NCBI GenBank assembly: GCA_022701365.1
Contig: JAKUHH010000053.1
Location: 63,208-127,207 of the forward strand
Length of the DNA stretch: 64,000 bases
Source of the DNA: Mycocentrospora acerina
Lineage: Eukaryota > Ascomycota > Dothideomycetes > Pleosporales
Direction of reading: 5' to 3'
Below, piece by piece: positions 34,568 through 45,358 of this stretch. The notes under the pieces were generated by a model. The model did not search any database. It was not told where the DNA came from and was given only the letters and a program-made list of their open reading frames with translations. The first letter of the stretch is position 1, and each line of letters starts with the position of its first letter. The translations under genes and the position numbers were made by a program.

Positions 34568-35541
34568 ATTGACACATGCATTGATCTGCATAGACGGCGT
34601 TTTAGCGGCGTTTTTTTTGGGTGGGGGGATGAACATGCAATTAGATGGATGGACTGTATGAAAGAAATGTTACAACACGCCACTTGAAGTTTCTATCAGC
34701 CGTAAGAAGGCTGGGGTGTATTTGTATGGAAGCTTTGTTATCCACTCACTCCACAACTACATTAATTTCTACAATTCGAAATACGAATAAAACCTACGTT
34801 TTCTTGTTAGCTATGTTGCCGATGCTTCGTCGTCTCTTCACATCTACTTATGATATTAACATGACACTTTTATCTCCCTTCCCCGGACTCCGAATCAAAT
34901 CAAATCAAACTAAATCAAGCTGAATTACAAAACAGACGGACATACCTACCCGTTAATCACTTTTTTATTGTACGTAAACGATATAGGTATGTATCACCCT
35001 CTGATCGGATTGACGAGGAAAAATACATGCTTAGCTGCTGGGAAAAAAAAAGTGATGGAGTAGCTTGAAAGGCAAGGGATTCGAATTAAAACAAAGGGTG
35101 AGCGAGGAGTAAAGAGAAGAAGAAGAATACCAATGTGTCTTTTTTAGTACTTTTAATGATGTGGACAAGTATACTTTCTTCCTCTTGAAATACTAGACTG
35201 TCGATGGATGAATGAATGTTCAATTTACTTGTGTAATGATTGTACGTAGTTCTAAGCTTCACGTGCATGGCAGAAAATGTAATATTCGTGGCTGTTTATC
35301 TTGTCGGTGATTTGGGTTAGGAGTGAGGGGGGGGAAACACTAACTAGTAAAAGTATGCAACGCCATCCATGGTCTATGTAATCTGTACAATTCAATTCAA
35401 TCCAATTCAATCCAACTTTGCGCCTTCTCCACATTCGTATGCAGGACGATTCCAGCTCGCCAAAAGAAAAGAAAAGAAAAAGAAAAACATGACACACGCT
35501 GTATTTACAAATCGATCTTAATAAAAATGTGCAGACCTAAT
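34568..35541. other. Convergent 3' intergenic region
   Basis: About 1 kb between the desaturase and the first transcription factor gene. It is AT-rich with short CAATTC repeats near 35,392-35,418. No gene was seen. Confidence 0.5.
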
Positions 35542-38069
35542 CTATCCAAACGGTGGGTTCCCAGGCAGCTCTCCGCCTGGGCATGGGAAGAATTCCGATG
35601 CCATATCGTCCTATATGCAGCGCTTTGTTAGCTTAGCTCGGAGTAAGTCGAGGTTCGCGCCGTGCTACGCACCCAGTTGAAAGTGCTCGAGAACCCGCCT
35701 GCATCCATGGACGTGATGTCCATTATGAAAGGATCTGTGTAGTTGCCAACTTCCATGTTGAAGAGCGCTGGATTTGGGGCCTGGGCGCTGAAGTCGTTGA
35801 AGCCGAACGTCGACTCTGGGGTTACGGAATGATCAAAATTCATGGCTTCTGACGTTTCGTGTCAGTTACTGCATGTTATACTGGCAAGACTTGCAAAGGG
35901 ATGCCCTACCATTGGGTTGATCTGTTTCTTCCTGGGGGCCGGTGTTCACTTTGCGAAGCACAACTCTTATAGCTGCTACGACTCTTTTGGCATCATGTGA
36001 TCTGGTACTCATCCTGGCCCAGTTTCGGTACGACGTCTGTAGAGATTTGATAATAGTCTCTCGGTTGGGTAGTCTGAGGTCGATTGGAAACTCCTTCGTT
36101 GTAGGTTCAACGAGTGGTCGAGCTGGTGACACAATGTCGCGGTCAAGGTCGAGAATCAAGACGGTCGTTGCAAGCAGAAAGTCGTGGTTCAGAATAGGAG
36201 ACGAATGAAAGCCTTCCGAGAGATACTTTCCAGCGATGGGTGAGAAACACCCACCGAGTACGAAATTATTATGGATCATGTTGTGAAAGGTCATCATTTC
36301 GAGCGCAGCGCTTAGACATGTCCTTCGGGAATATTCGTATCGGAAATCAGTGCGACCCAGTAACAGGTAAGGTCGATGCAGGACGAGATTTGCCTTTGAG
36401 AAAGCTAAACAGACGTAGAGACGACGTATGGTAGTCTGTGTTACTGTGAGTTCGAATTCTTCTGCAGCTATTGGTCTGATCAGCGGAGGGATTTTGTTGT
36501 ACACTTGACGCAGCCCAGCATCAAGAGCCATTATATCTCGATAAGGTGGTTGAGAGTTGATATTCACCAAATCCATAATTTTAGCATAAGTGGCCATAAG
36601 CCGAGTCTGCATCAGTGTGTAGAGAATTGACGTGACTTCTGGTTCTGGTCGAGGAGGGGGAAGTTCAGTAAGGTATTCGTGGAGATCGGCTTCAAGGTAA
36701 TTGCCGGGTTCGCGCGTGTCGTACATGAAAGGTTGCACCATCCTCGGAAGGCCAACCTGAGAAGATGTGACGAGGTCAATCGACACAACTATCAGCCATG
36801 TCCTGCGCCTTATTTCGGCTCTAAATGGTGAGATATCGGGGAACCTTGAAGGCTCTCGGTGATAGCCCATCCGAAACGCCATCCGTACAATCATACCGAC
36901 AAGTATCCACATACTAAACTGGGTGTCTGTTGAGCGGAGGGTTTCGGTTGCGAAGTAAAACAGTAGGGTTTCCATGGTGTGGGGAGGGCACTGAGTATAC
37001 TTGGCCAGAACAAGACATTGTACAATTTTTTCGCGATAAAAGTCTGTTTGTGCGGATAATAGCAGCTGTCTTGGGTCGCTTTCGGCATTAGCTGAGCGTA
37101 CTTCAGATTCGGACCGGAAACGGGCTCCGAGAGCAAGCACGGAAAAGAGAAGTCCCAGCCACATGGTTGGGACATCGAAAGGCTGTTGCCAGAAATCGTT
37201 GTACTATGTGGTTTGTTAGTGTCCAGTTAATGTAGATATTTGTAGTCCTGACCTCTATGAGGAATGTAGGCACGTGCAAGAAAGCTGGGGCTATTGGAGG
37301 TTAGAGCTCTGTTTCTCTGTGAAAGCTAACCAACACACCTGGGGTTGCTCTCATCGAATTAAAGCATGTGTCAATGAGTTGGTCTGCTTCAGCTCGCGGG
37401 GGCAGAGCACCAAGCAGCTCCTGCTTTGAGACGTGCCGCTGTCGACCAAAGAGAAGATCAGGCCCAAGTATTTCTCCTTGGTCGGCATCTTTCGAATGAG
37501 CTGAGGTGGGTATATCGTCAAGATGTTCCCTTAGCTCCGATATCTGCCATTGTTAGCATGAACTCGTGGAATGTTGTGGGCGTCCGACTCCATCCAGAAT
37601 GCTTGTCCAGTGACTACTGTTTGTATATCTCGTCGTGTCGTTGCCTAGTCTCATGCGATCTGGGGTTCCCGCGTCCTCGGGATCATCGCTGTTTTGCTCC
37701 GGGTAGGAGCTTGCTGAGAGTGCAGGGCTGTCATGGGCGACTTCTTTGTCGCTCATAAGCCTTGTGACAAGCTTCTCGAGCTGGTCAATTCTGTTATGAA
37801 CGCCACTCGAGGCCTTGGGCTCCTGGGGCGTCACAGGGTTGTGCACATATGTGCATGAAAGTGACAGGCCCCGCTCGACGCATGTTTGGCATGGACTGTG
37901 ACGGTCGCATTTCAGTCTGAGCAGTTAGCACGTGATTCAGTCTTAAGAATGCAGCGTATCTGTCACTGACTACTCACTTCCTTCTACGGCAGAGTGTACA
38001 AGAAAGGATAGGCTTGTCTCTGCGCCTGCTTGGAGGCACCATTCGTGCTGGCTGTGGATCCGCACTCAT
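35542..38069 (-). CDS. Zn2Cys6 fungal-specific transcription factor 1
   Basis: Nuclear regulator. Seven exons, 38069-37978, 37916-37589, 37543-37339, 37290-37253, 37203-35910, 35848-35673 and 35610-35542, with all phases consistent, give 733 aa. The zinc cluster is C24-x2-C27-x6-C34-x5-C40-x2-C43-x8-C52, with an intron inside Lys31. A linker and dimerisation helix (HNRIDQLEKLVTRL) follow. The middle-homology domain has FLHVPTFLIE, YNDFW, MWLGLLFSVL and AEIRRRTW. The C-terminus is acidic and aromatic (GFNDFSAQ, ...MASEFFPCPGG), like an activation domain. The third intron (37544-37588, 45 nt) has an unusual GTCGGA donor. It is head to head with the second factor gene. The target genes cannot be read from the sequence. 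Confidence 0.9.
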
Positions 38070-40145
38070 GTTAGCAGTAGGATCGCACCAAGACAATCTC
38101 CGAGGTGAAGCTTGGGACCAGCAAGCCTAAGGATGATGTCAATGGCAAAAATGGCGTCGCTGGATTTGGCCGAGGCAGTCACATCTCGTGCCTGGTGGGG
38201 CAGGATATGATCGACGATCATTCGGCTGGGTAGACCCTGATTGCGCGCCAAGGAATTCTCGACCTAAGTAGGAAGATGCTAGAATGAACCAGTGGGTTGA
38301 GCTCTTCAGCCATGGTACCTTGTTCCTACAGGCCACTCCATTCAGCAAAGTAGAGCTGACGAACTTGTGTAATACTGCCTTCTGGATATTTCACCAAAAG
38401 GTCAACGTGTGATCGCAAGGTACTTTGAGCACTATGACATTTGTCAACGGTCCGCTGGAAGTTGTCCGTCGCGATCTACACTAACATTTTCTACATATAC
38501 AGCGCCACCAGCCCTATCGCTTGCATCTAGACCTAGGTCGTTGCATACTGACCTGTTTTGTTTTTGGACTTCACCTAAGATACTCTCGCATTAAATGTGG
38601 CTGCTCGCGGATTGGTCTAGGCCACGCAATCTTCTATGCGAACAAACTCTAATATACGCTTGGAGACACTCAGAAGCTAGAACATCACTTCTTGCCATGC
38701 ATGGCCCAGACATTTTGGTCCAAGCTCACCAACCTAGTCTCTACTTACCCTCACCACCAAATGCCTTGAACCAATCGCATGAACCACCAGATATCTGAAA
38801 AGCCTCTGCTATGGCACGAAAAGACTAGACAGCATCTTCAGTCCCCCCGAATCGTCTCATCCTACATCCTATAGCCATGTTCTTGATATTCAAACACATG
38901 CGCAATAAGTTCCACCAATGAATTGGTGTAACCTTTGAAACAGACTGAAATAAGGATGCGATCAAAAAAGGAACAATTGTTTATACGCAAAATTCTACAC
39001 AAGACGATATCGCACAATTTTCCATGGGGCCATCAACTCCCATTAAAGGGTCTCTTGACGGATCCCAAGTGTTAAGAATTGATGATTCGACTCATCCTAA
39101 CCGAGATGGACAGTTTTCGGCGGTCGATTCAGCCAACACGCTAATCAACTGTGGCTGTGTAGAGCCTGTCTTGCTTACCGAATATACGTGTCTCGATGAC
39201 GTCATTTGCTACTCAGGCAAGTGGTAGAAAATCAGAGAGCTGACTCATTGCTATTGAACGTAACCAAGACTTAACAAGCTGTCATGTTATTATTATTGTA
39301 TGTTTGATGGTTTGTGATTAAACTGAATTGCAGAACCTCGCAGTTGAATTTGGTCTGTGAGTGATGGTCAAGGTGCAAGTCTATGCTGTGTACTGGACAT
39401 TTCGTCCATATTTACAACATGTATTTTGAATCACCCTTGAGCTCTGTGACATACGCCATTTATTGCCATCCTTGAGACAATTCTCAAATCTCTAGAATTG
39501 CATACTATATTTATTCAAAACAGCTATATAGTAGCCCTGCCACGCCGCACTCAAGAGAATGATTCTTCTCGTCATTCAGTTTTCTGCAAGTGTGACAACC
39601 GAGTGCGGTTCAGTAACTTTGTTCAGATATTCCTTTTTGGGTAGGCTCATCTGCTTATTTAGATCCTAGGATCTCTGCCTATGAACTTTCGCGAACAAGC
39701 TGGGAAGCATTACAATATCAGCCCGCACTTGTTACATGCCGAATGTCCCGCCATTGTGCAAGATAATCAGAACCCATCTCAACTTCCGGGCGGGAAACCA
39801 AACCCCCGGACGCCGAACGGAGCTAAACTGCGCGACACCCTTAACCCCTAGCGACGGCATGTGCTCCCGGATTTAGTTTTTCTAGAAGTTCCATATGACT
39901 GTGCTAGCGATGAGCGTTGGCGAAAACCGGGACCGATGCAATGACGTTCAAGGATCACATAAGCCCAGGAAACCCACCCTTGGCAAACTTGTGGGCTCGG
40001 GCGGTCGTTTCCTGCGCCATCGCCAAGGTACGGCATCCTGGACACTAATCGTCGGAGCAAGAACGGACCCGGTTGTTGGCCTCACCTAAAAACCCACACT
40101 ATATAGTAACTTGTCCTTATCACTGCCCCGACTGCAAACATCATC
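38070..40145. promoter_or_regulatory. 2.1-kb shared region between two divergent Zn2Cys6 factor genes
   Basis: No gene was found; the longest open frame is 67 codons. Near the second gene, at about 39,788-39,823, lie several CGG/CCG triplets in a short GC-rich patch within AT-rich DNA. Zn2Cys6 proteins typically bind paired CGG triplets, so this is a plausible operator, possibly for one of the flanking factors. A TATATAG element lies at about 40,101-40,107, 40 bp before the second start codon. Confidence 0.4.
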
Positions 40146-42460
40146 ATGCTAGACGACATGTACACTCTGAAAGAGGGTCGCGCCACCACATCCTGCACAG
40201 AATGTCAGCGACGAAAACAAAAAGTCTAGCCCCACAGGACCCTGCATTCCAGCCACATGCTAATGGCCAGCTAGTGCTCCCGCGAATGGCCCTGCAATCA
40301 CTGTCAAGCCCGCAAGGTCGCTCACCTGTGTCAGTTTGGTGTCAAAAGAACACCTGAAGAGTCTCCTACAGAGTCCGCTCGGCGAGTAGCTTTTCTTTAC
40401 TGCCTAATATGACCGCAGTGCTAACATTACATCTGCTAGTGAGACTCCAGTCGATGCTAGAGGTCAAAAGAGGAGTATTCAGAGTCAAGAATCGCTTGAA
40501 TCTTCGGTCGCGTCCTCAGGTCACAGTGAAGAACCCGAGGACGGTCTAAGGGCGTGGGGATACATGCCTGGACATGTGTACTACAAAATTGTTGCTCTAG
40601 AAGAAGTATATCCTGCAAGTTCTCTTAAAAGCTGTCCAGACTTATGATTTGCGCCAGAGGAGTCAACGCCGAAATTCGTCAATTGACGCGGCGGGTTCCA
40701 ACGAAGTTGCAAGAATTTTGCACGCAATACCGCCAAGATCGATCACGGGTTTGTGAGTTTCGGCCGCTATTTAGGATTATGCCAACGCAGTACAGACGCC
40801 ATTGTCAATCATTTTATTCGAGTGCACAATCATCGATACAACGCTATATACGGACCCATGCTCACAAATCGTTATGTTGAGTGGTGGAACGATCGAGCGA
40901 AGGGCAAGCGACTCTCGCCAGAGTTTACTTGTTTACTGTTAAGGATATGTGCGTACTCCGTGAAGTACATCCTACCAGCATTACGCAGTGTTGTCGAGTT
41001 CGAGCTCGCAAGCGATTCTCAAGCGCTAACTGAACGCTTTGCGTCCGCTGCAGAGCAGCTTAGCCAAAGCTTTGAACCTTTGGACATGAGCATAGAACGT
41101 GTCCAAGAACAATTTCTAAAGAGCGCCTGGCTAAGGTCTGAATCGAAAATTGTCAAATCGTGGCATGCTTTAGGGTGCGCTATTCGAGCTGCCCAAGAGC
41201 TAGGTAGGAGTCTCTTGTTCCAAATAACTTGGCCCATCTATTAATGTGTTTAGGAGCGGACAAAGACAACAACACAAATGGCTTGTCTGAATTTGATATC
41301 GAAATCCGACGGCGAATCTGGGTGTTGCTCTATGTTTTGGACTGGTGAGACGAAATTGCAATCAAAAAGCTTTACAAAACTGACTGTGCCACAGGCAAAT
41401 GTCAACATGGCTAGGCAGACCTAATATCATCGACCAGAAAAATCTTGCCTTTGAATTTCCGACGCTACGACTGGACCAATCGACAACGGAGCCAAATTTG
41501 ATCTCTCCATTTGCTCACATATCACTACAAGCTCATCTTGGGTATCGAATGACAACCATTTTAGGTGAATCACGGTCTACTACAGGGGTTTCGGCCGAGC
41601 AGGTGCTTGAGATAGAAGCCGAGTGGGGTAAATTTATTGAAGAACTGCCACAGGTTTTCAAGCTAGAAGATCCGGATACGTCCATGGACGAGGAGTATCC
41701 TCACTTCATTTTGCAACGATACCAACTGCGTTGCATAATCTACATGACCATGTTACATTTTCTCAAGCCCTACCTTATCCACCATCGAGATACAAGTACA
41801 TCCTTTCAAGATGGGCAATTTAGGACAAAGGGAATCGATATTGCCCTGCATATCCTCGAAGTGGCACGGGACCTCTCCAACTGCGAGACTCAGATCAACT
41901 CCCAGTCTCAAGTCTCGATTTTTCCAACTTTCGACACTGCTACAACTTTATGCTCGGCCATTATTCACGACTACGAATATATGTTACCACGTCGCAACGA
42001 AATCATAGATGCCATCGGAAACTCGCTCGATGTGCTGAATCCACTCAACTCTACATCAAGATTAAGCATATTATCTTATAACTTCCTCAACAAATTGGTA
42101 CTAGCAACGCCTGAGCTGCATGCTTTGTCATCTCGGAAGCGCCGACAAGTAAGCTCTGCGTCCATTCAAACTTCGTCTCCAACAGTCGCACTGTCGATCG
42201 AAACTACAGGCCCATCTACAAATCGTGTCGCAGGTCCGATGATTGTTAGAGCGAATTATGCTCAAACCATAGAGAAGGATATTATGCCATCGATGACAAC
42301 TACAGACGACCTATCTTTTGATTTGGATCAATTCATGGCGCAGAATCCACTTGGAAACCATGAAGGTCACACCCCACTAAACATGAGTGGGGTGGAACAG
42401 AACTGGGACTGGGGAAATCTCAACCTCGATGGACAGTCAGATCAAAGACCTCCACATTGA
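40146..42460 (+). CDS. Zn2Cys6 fungal-specific transcription factor 2
   Basis: Seven exons, 40146-40223, 40275-40381, 40440-40605, 40640-40748, 40796-41203, 41254-41344 and 41395-42460, give 674 aa in one frame. The zinc cluster is C17-x2-C20-x6-C27-x5-C33-x2-C36-x8-C45, split by the first intron just before C27. The middle-homology domain shows AIPPRSITDAIVNHFI, SAWLRSESKIVKSWHALG, AIRAAQELG, IEIRRRIWVLLYVLDW and the Q-M-S-T-W-L-G-R-P block. Two junctions are odd. Intron 2 keeps frame only with a GC donor (GCGAGT, 40382-40439). Intron 3 is only 34 nt (40606-40639); a donor at 40576 would make it 64 nt but drop ten residues. If either is wrong the gene may be damaged. The C-terminus is Asp/Asn-rich, as in activation domains. 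Confidence 0.8.
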
Positions 42461-43034
42461 ACCAGTCCCCTCAAAAGTCCAGTCTTTCTGAGGCAGGACC
42501 CCGGCTTGAGTGGATTTAAACAATTCGAGTGTCACTTTGAAACCTGCAGTGGCATTGAGCGGCCAGGCGCCGCTCAGACACCTCAACACCATGAGCGCAA
42601 ACCACACGGATATAACGAATTTTATCACGAACTTTTATCATGAACTACAAACAACTTTCCAAGAAGCTTTAACGGAACTTCGAACAGAACCATTCTCTAA
42701 TAGTCGGCTTACTTCTACAATTAATCGCGTTAGCGCATAGTAGCTCGTGCAGAATTCAATCGCTTTTGCTTTTCACCATTCAGCCAAATTACTTGTCATA
42801 CCCAAGGATCCACTCAATCTAGGAAACCCAAACGAAACTTTTCGAACCAAATTTGATGATTTCACGTGTATGTGTAGACGACACTCATTTCTACGAGTTC
42901 CAACAACTGCGTTAGCTGCCGCAAACGCCATGATCGAAGAGAGCAAAAAAAGCCGGTAGGTTAGTGTAACGTAGGTTATTCCATTCAATCTACTTAACTA
43001 ACTAAGCAGATGTGTATTCAGCATCGCTCATCTT
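42461..43034. other. Intergenic stretch with doubtful coding traces
   Basis: Two plus-strand frames, about 42,591-42,740 (starting MSANHTDITNF) and 42,747-42,959 (ending NAMIEESKKSR), look faintly protein-like and lie in series, but no intron joins them convincingly. I leave them unannotated. The 3' end of the coiled-coil gene on the opposite strand faces them. Confidence 0.3.
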
Positions 43035-44004
43035 TCAGCCGCTCTCCACATCTTCCATCGACAATTGAATAATCTGACACGAAATTTTAGGCAACAACTT
43101 GAACAAAAGAACCTGGGAATGGGATCGCACAACCTGAATGTGCACTTTGAAGATGATTGTCGCTAACGTGAACACAGATGCCACGCCTGCGACCTTTCGG
43201 ATCCCCCGACCTGACGCATTCGATTTTCGCTTTCGTCGCGGTTGATTGTTCAGTGGCGTTGTACGGGTCTGGATACCAACAAATTCCTCGACAGTTGTAG
43301 ACTTACTGAGTTTCTTGCTTTTAGAGCGAACCTGTGGGTGATTAACGATTGATGGTTTGTGCCACACGGTAGTCGCATCGAAGTTAGCTGCTGTACTGCC
43401 AAGGCCCTTAGGCGACATTGTTGGTGAAACAGTGGGCGCAGTGTCGAAGTGAACCTGTCTCATTGCGTTGTATTCTTCCGTAGTCGTCTCTGAAGTAGAG
43501 AAATGATCACTGACTTGATGGCTGTATGGATCCTCTACGTTGATTGGAAAGCTTGCCAATCCTACAGGATCATGTTTAACGTCGGCGAGATGAATGTTGA
43601 TTGTAGCAGGTGACGATGGAGTCGACAAAGACACTGCGACTGCTTCCTCCGGGACCCCACCGAGAGCTTGAGTTCAAGCTCTGTAGATCTCTGCCACGTT
43701 TTTGTATCGAACCCGGAGTTCGCGCATGTAAAGCCAGCCGATCGACGAGTTTTGTAATCATATCGAGAAGACCATTGTGCTTGACTGCGAGGTTGATGCA
43801 GAACTGAGCTAGTGAATGAGTTAATTCAGCGAAAACTTCACATCGATGCTCTAATTCGGAAGATCTCATGTTTGCGACTACAACTTCGTTTGAAGACCCG
43901 TTACACGTTTCTGTAAGCTTCTTGTACTGCTTTTCGAGCCTTTCAGTCTTAGCTTTTAATAAATTCTCAAGCGCTCTCGGCTTGATATCGACTGCGGGCT
44001 GCAA
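43035..44004 (-). CDS. Unrecognised coiled-coil protein with C-terminal membrane segment (5' end unknown)
   Basis: Two exons can be joined: up to 44004 down to 43713, and 43666-43035. The 46-nt intron keeps phase: CCG G, then CTCTCGG. Exon 1 encodes a charged helix (LENLLKAKTERLEKQYKKL) predicted to form a coiled coil, then a helical stretch (FAELTHSLAQFC, LLDMITKLVDRLAL). Exon 2 is disordered with Ser/Thr, a basic RRKRKSN patch, and one hydrophobic segment (VAGVASVFTLATIIFKV) about 45 residues from the end, like a tail anchor. No ATG opens exon 1 before the coiled coil; the first is internal (near 43,869), so a further 5' exon beyond the GAA repeat is likely. No family is recognised. Confidence 0.45.
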
Positions 44005-44021
44005 TACTTTGGTGATTGAGA

Positions 44022-44055
44022 GAAGAAGAAGAAGAAGAAGAAGAAGAAGAAGAAG

Positions 44056-44085
<30 letters not shown>
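44022..44085 (+). repeat. (GAA)21 trinucleotide repeat
   Basis: About 64 nt of perfect GAA (TTC on the gene strand) directly upstream of the first mapped exon of the coiled-coil gene. GAA/TTC runs can form triplexes and change length. Confidence 0.95.
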
Positions 44086-44086
<1 letters not shown>

Positions 44087-44108
44087 TAATGACGGCAACG
44101 ACTTTGAC

Positions 44109-44180
44109 GACTACAACAACTGTAATGACTACAACAACTGTGATGACTACAACAACTATGATGACTACAACAACTGCAAT
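44109..44180 (+). repeat. Four 18-bp tandem repeats
   Basis: Four copies of GACTACAACAACTGTRAT-type units with few differences. Because 18 is a multiple of three, each frame stays open: plus strand DYNNCD-like, minus strand a run of Val and Ile. It lies in the gap between two minus-strand genes, so coding is not supported. Confidence 0.85.
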
Positions 44181-44217
44181 CATAGTAATAGCAGTCAATA
44201 TCATTTCTCCACACCTC

Positions 44218-45358
44218 TTATCCAATCCTATGCTCTCCTTTCCTCGTCTCATCATTTTCTAATTTTGACAGTTCGTTCAATTCTATTTCCTCCTTTGTTG
44301 TGTAGCTAGCTCTCCTCAGAACAGTTAGCATCAATCTCAGCAATGCAAGGAACAAGTCATGACTTACACTGGGGTGATTCCAACGGTGGTGGTAGCAGCG
44401 GCGATGGCGGCGATAGCAGCGATGGTGATAGCAGTGGCTGCATTACCAGTAGCAGCTTCAGCAACAGCAGCGAGAACGATGGCGACGAATGGAGCGGCCC
44501 TTCAGGCAGGATGTTAATAATTGTTAAAAGGAATAGCAAATCAATAACTTACGACACGACCGCCACCTCTTCCTTCATCGTTTCCACCGCCAAATGTCTA
44601 ATCTCGTTGGCCGTGACTAACCGATAACAGTTTTTTGGACAGTGGGTAATGAAGAAAGCACAATTTGTTGCTAAAAAAATGTGGACGAGGATTGAAAAAG
44701 AAGGGCGTGCCTAAATAGCGTAGACAAAAAACAACTGCAAAATTGATGATGTGTACTACAGACACTTGAAGTTGTGTTAACAAATTCAGCGACAGTAAGG
44801 GTTGACAAACAAAATCGTAGATAAAAGGACTTACTAGTCGCTAGCAAACAGGCAGACAGGCGGCTGTAATCCAGCATTTGAAAGTTTGAAGGTAATAAGA
44901 CAAAGATGATGTATGTATGGCGGTGTGTGGTAGTGGTAGTGGTGTTTGAAAGAGAGAAGATGATGGCGACAGAAGTAATATTGAACATGCGCTCGATAAC
45001 GACGAAGAGGGTCTGAAGACTGCGTTTCCAGTCTTTGTGTAGTATGGGTGACACTATTTCAACGCCATCTAGAATCAACGTTAGGCATGCGATGATAAGG
45101 AGTAAATTTAGTGACTTAACAGCTTTGTCCCTCCTTCTCTGCTCTCGCAAGCGAACTGTCACTCTCGATACCCCACATGGTATAGTTCTTTGCACCTTTC
45201 GGAGCTCGAACCTGGGAGGGCAGTTCGGCTTGGTCGAGTGTAAGACGAAGGTACTGCTTGACTGTGTCTGCATTTTTCCGGTGTCTGTCTTCATGCTGTG
45301 CGCGCGACATATGCCGGTGAAATTCCTGATAGCCCATTTCTGTCAACTCGTCGAGCAT
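44218..45358 (-). CDS. Unrecognised five-exon membrane protein
   Basis: Rebuilt from splice phase. Exons 45358-45196, 45155-44835, 44670-44553, 44499-44368 and 44311-44218 join in one frame to 275 aa. Three donors are GTAAGT (after 44835, 44553 and 44368), and GTTATTAAC-like and GCTAAC branches precede the acceptors at 44500 and 44312. The N-terminal 55 residues are charged and helical (MLDELTEMGYQEFHRHMSRA). Exon 2 carries two hydrophobic segments, SLNLLLIIACLTLILDG and LFVVIERMFNITSVAIIFSL. Exon 3 has a Cys cluster (NCAFFITHCPKNCYRL) then a charged helix. Exon 4 is an Ala-rich membrane segment with AVAEAATGNAATAITIAAI. The tail is charged (TTKEEIELNELSKLE). The weakest joins are intron 2 (164 nt, no clear branch) and the start, since the frame continues upstream of 45358. 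No family is recognised. Confidence 0.55.

Noticed and set aside
40200..40290. In-frame TAG after the first zinc-cluster half of factor 2, suggesting a pseudogene
   Set aside because: A 51-nt phase-0 intron with a GCTAAT branch removes the stop and restores the third Cys, so the cluster is intact.
43956..44255. Val/Ile-rich then poly-Phe minus-strand frame
   Set aside because: It is created by the 18-bp and GAA repeats and overlaps the end of the rebuilt membrane gene in another frame.
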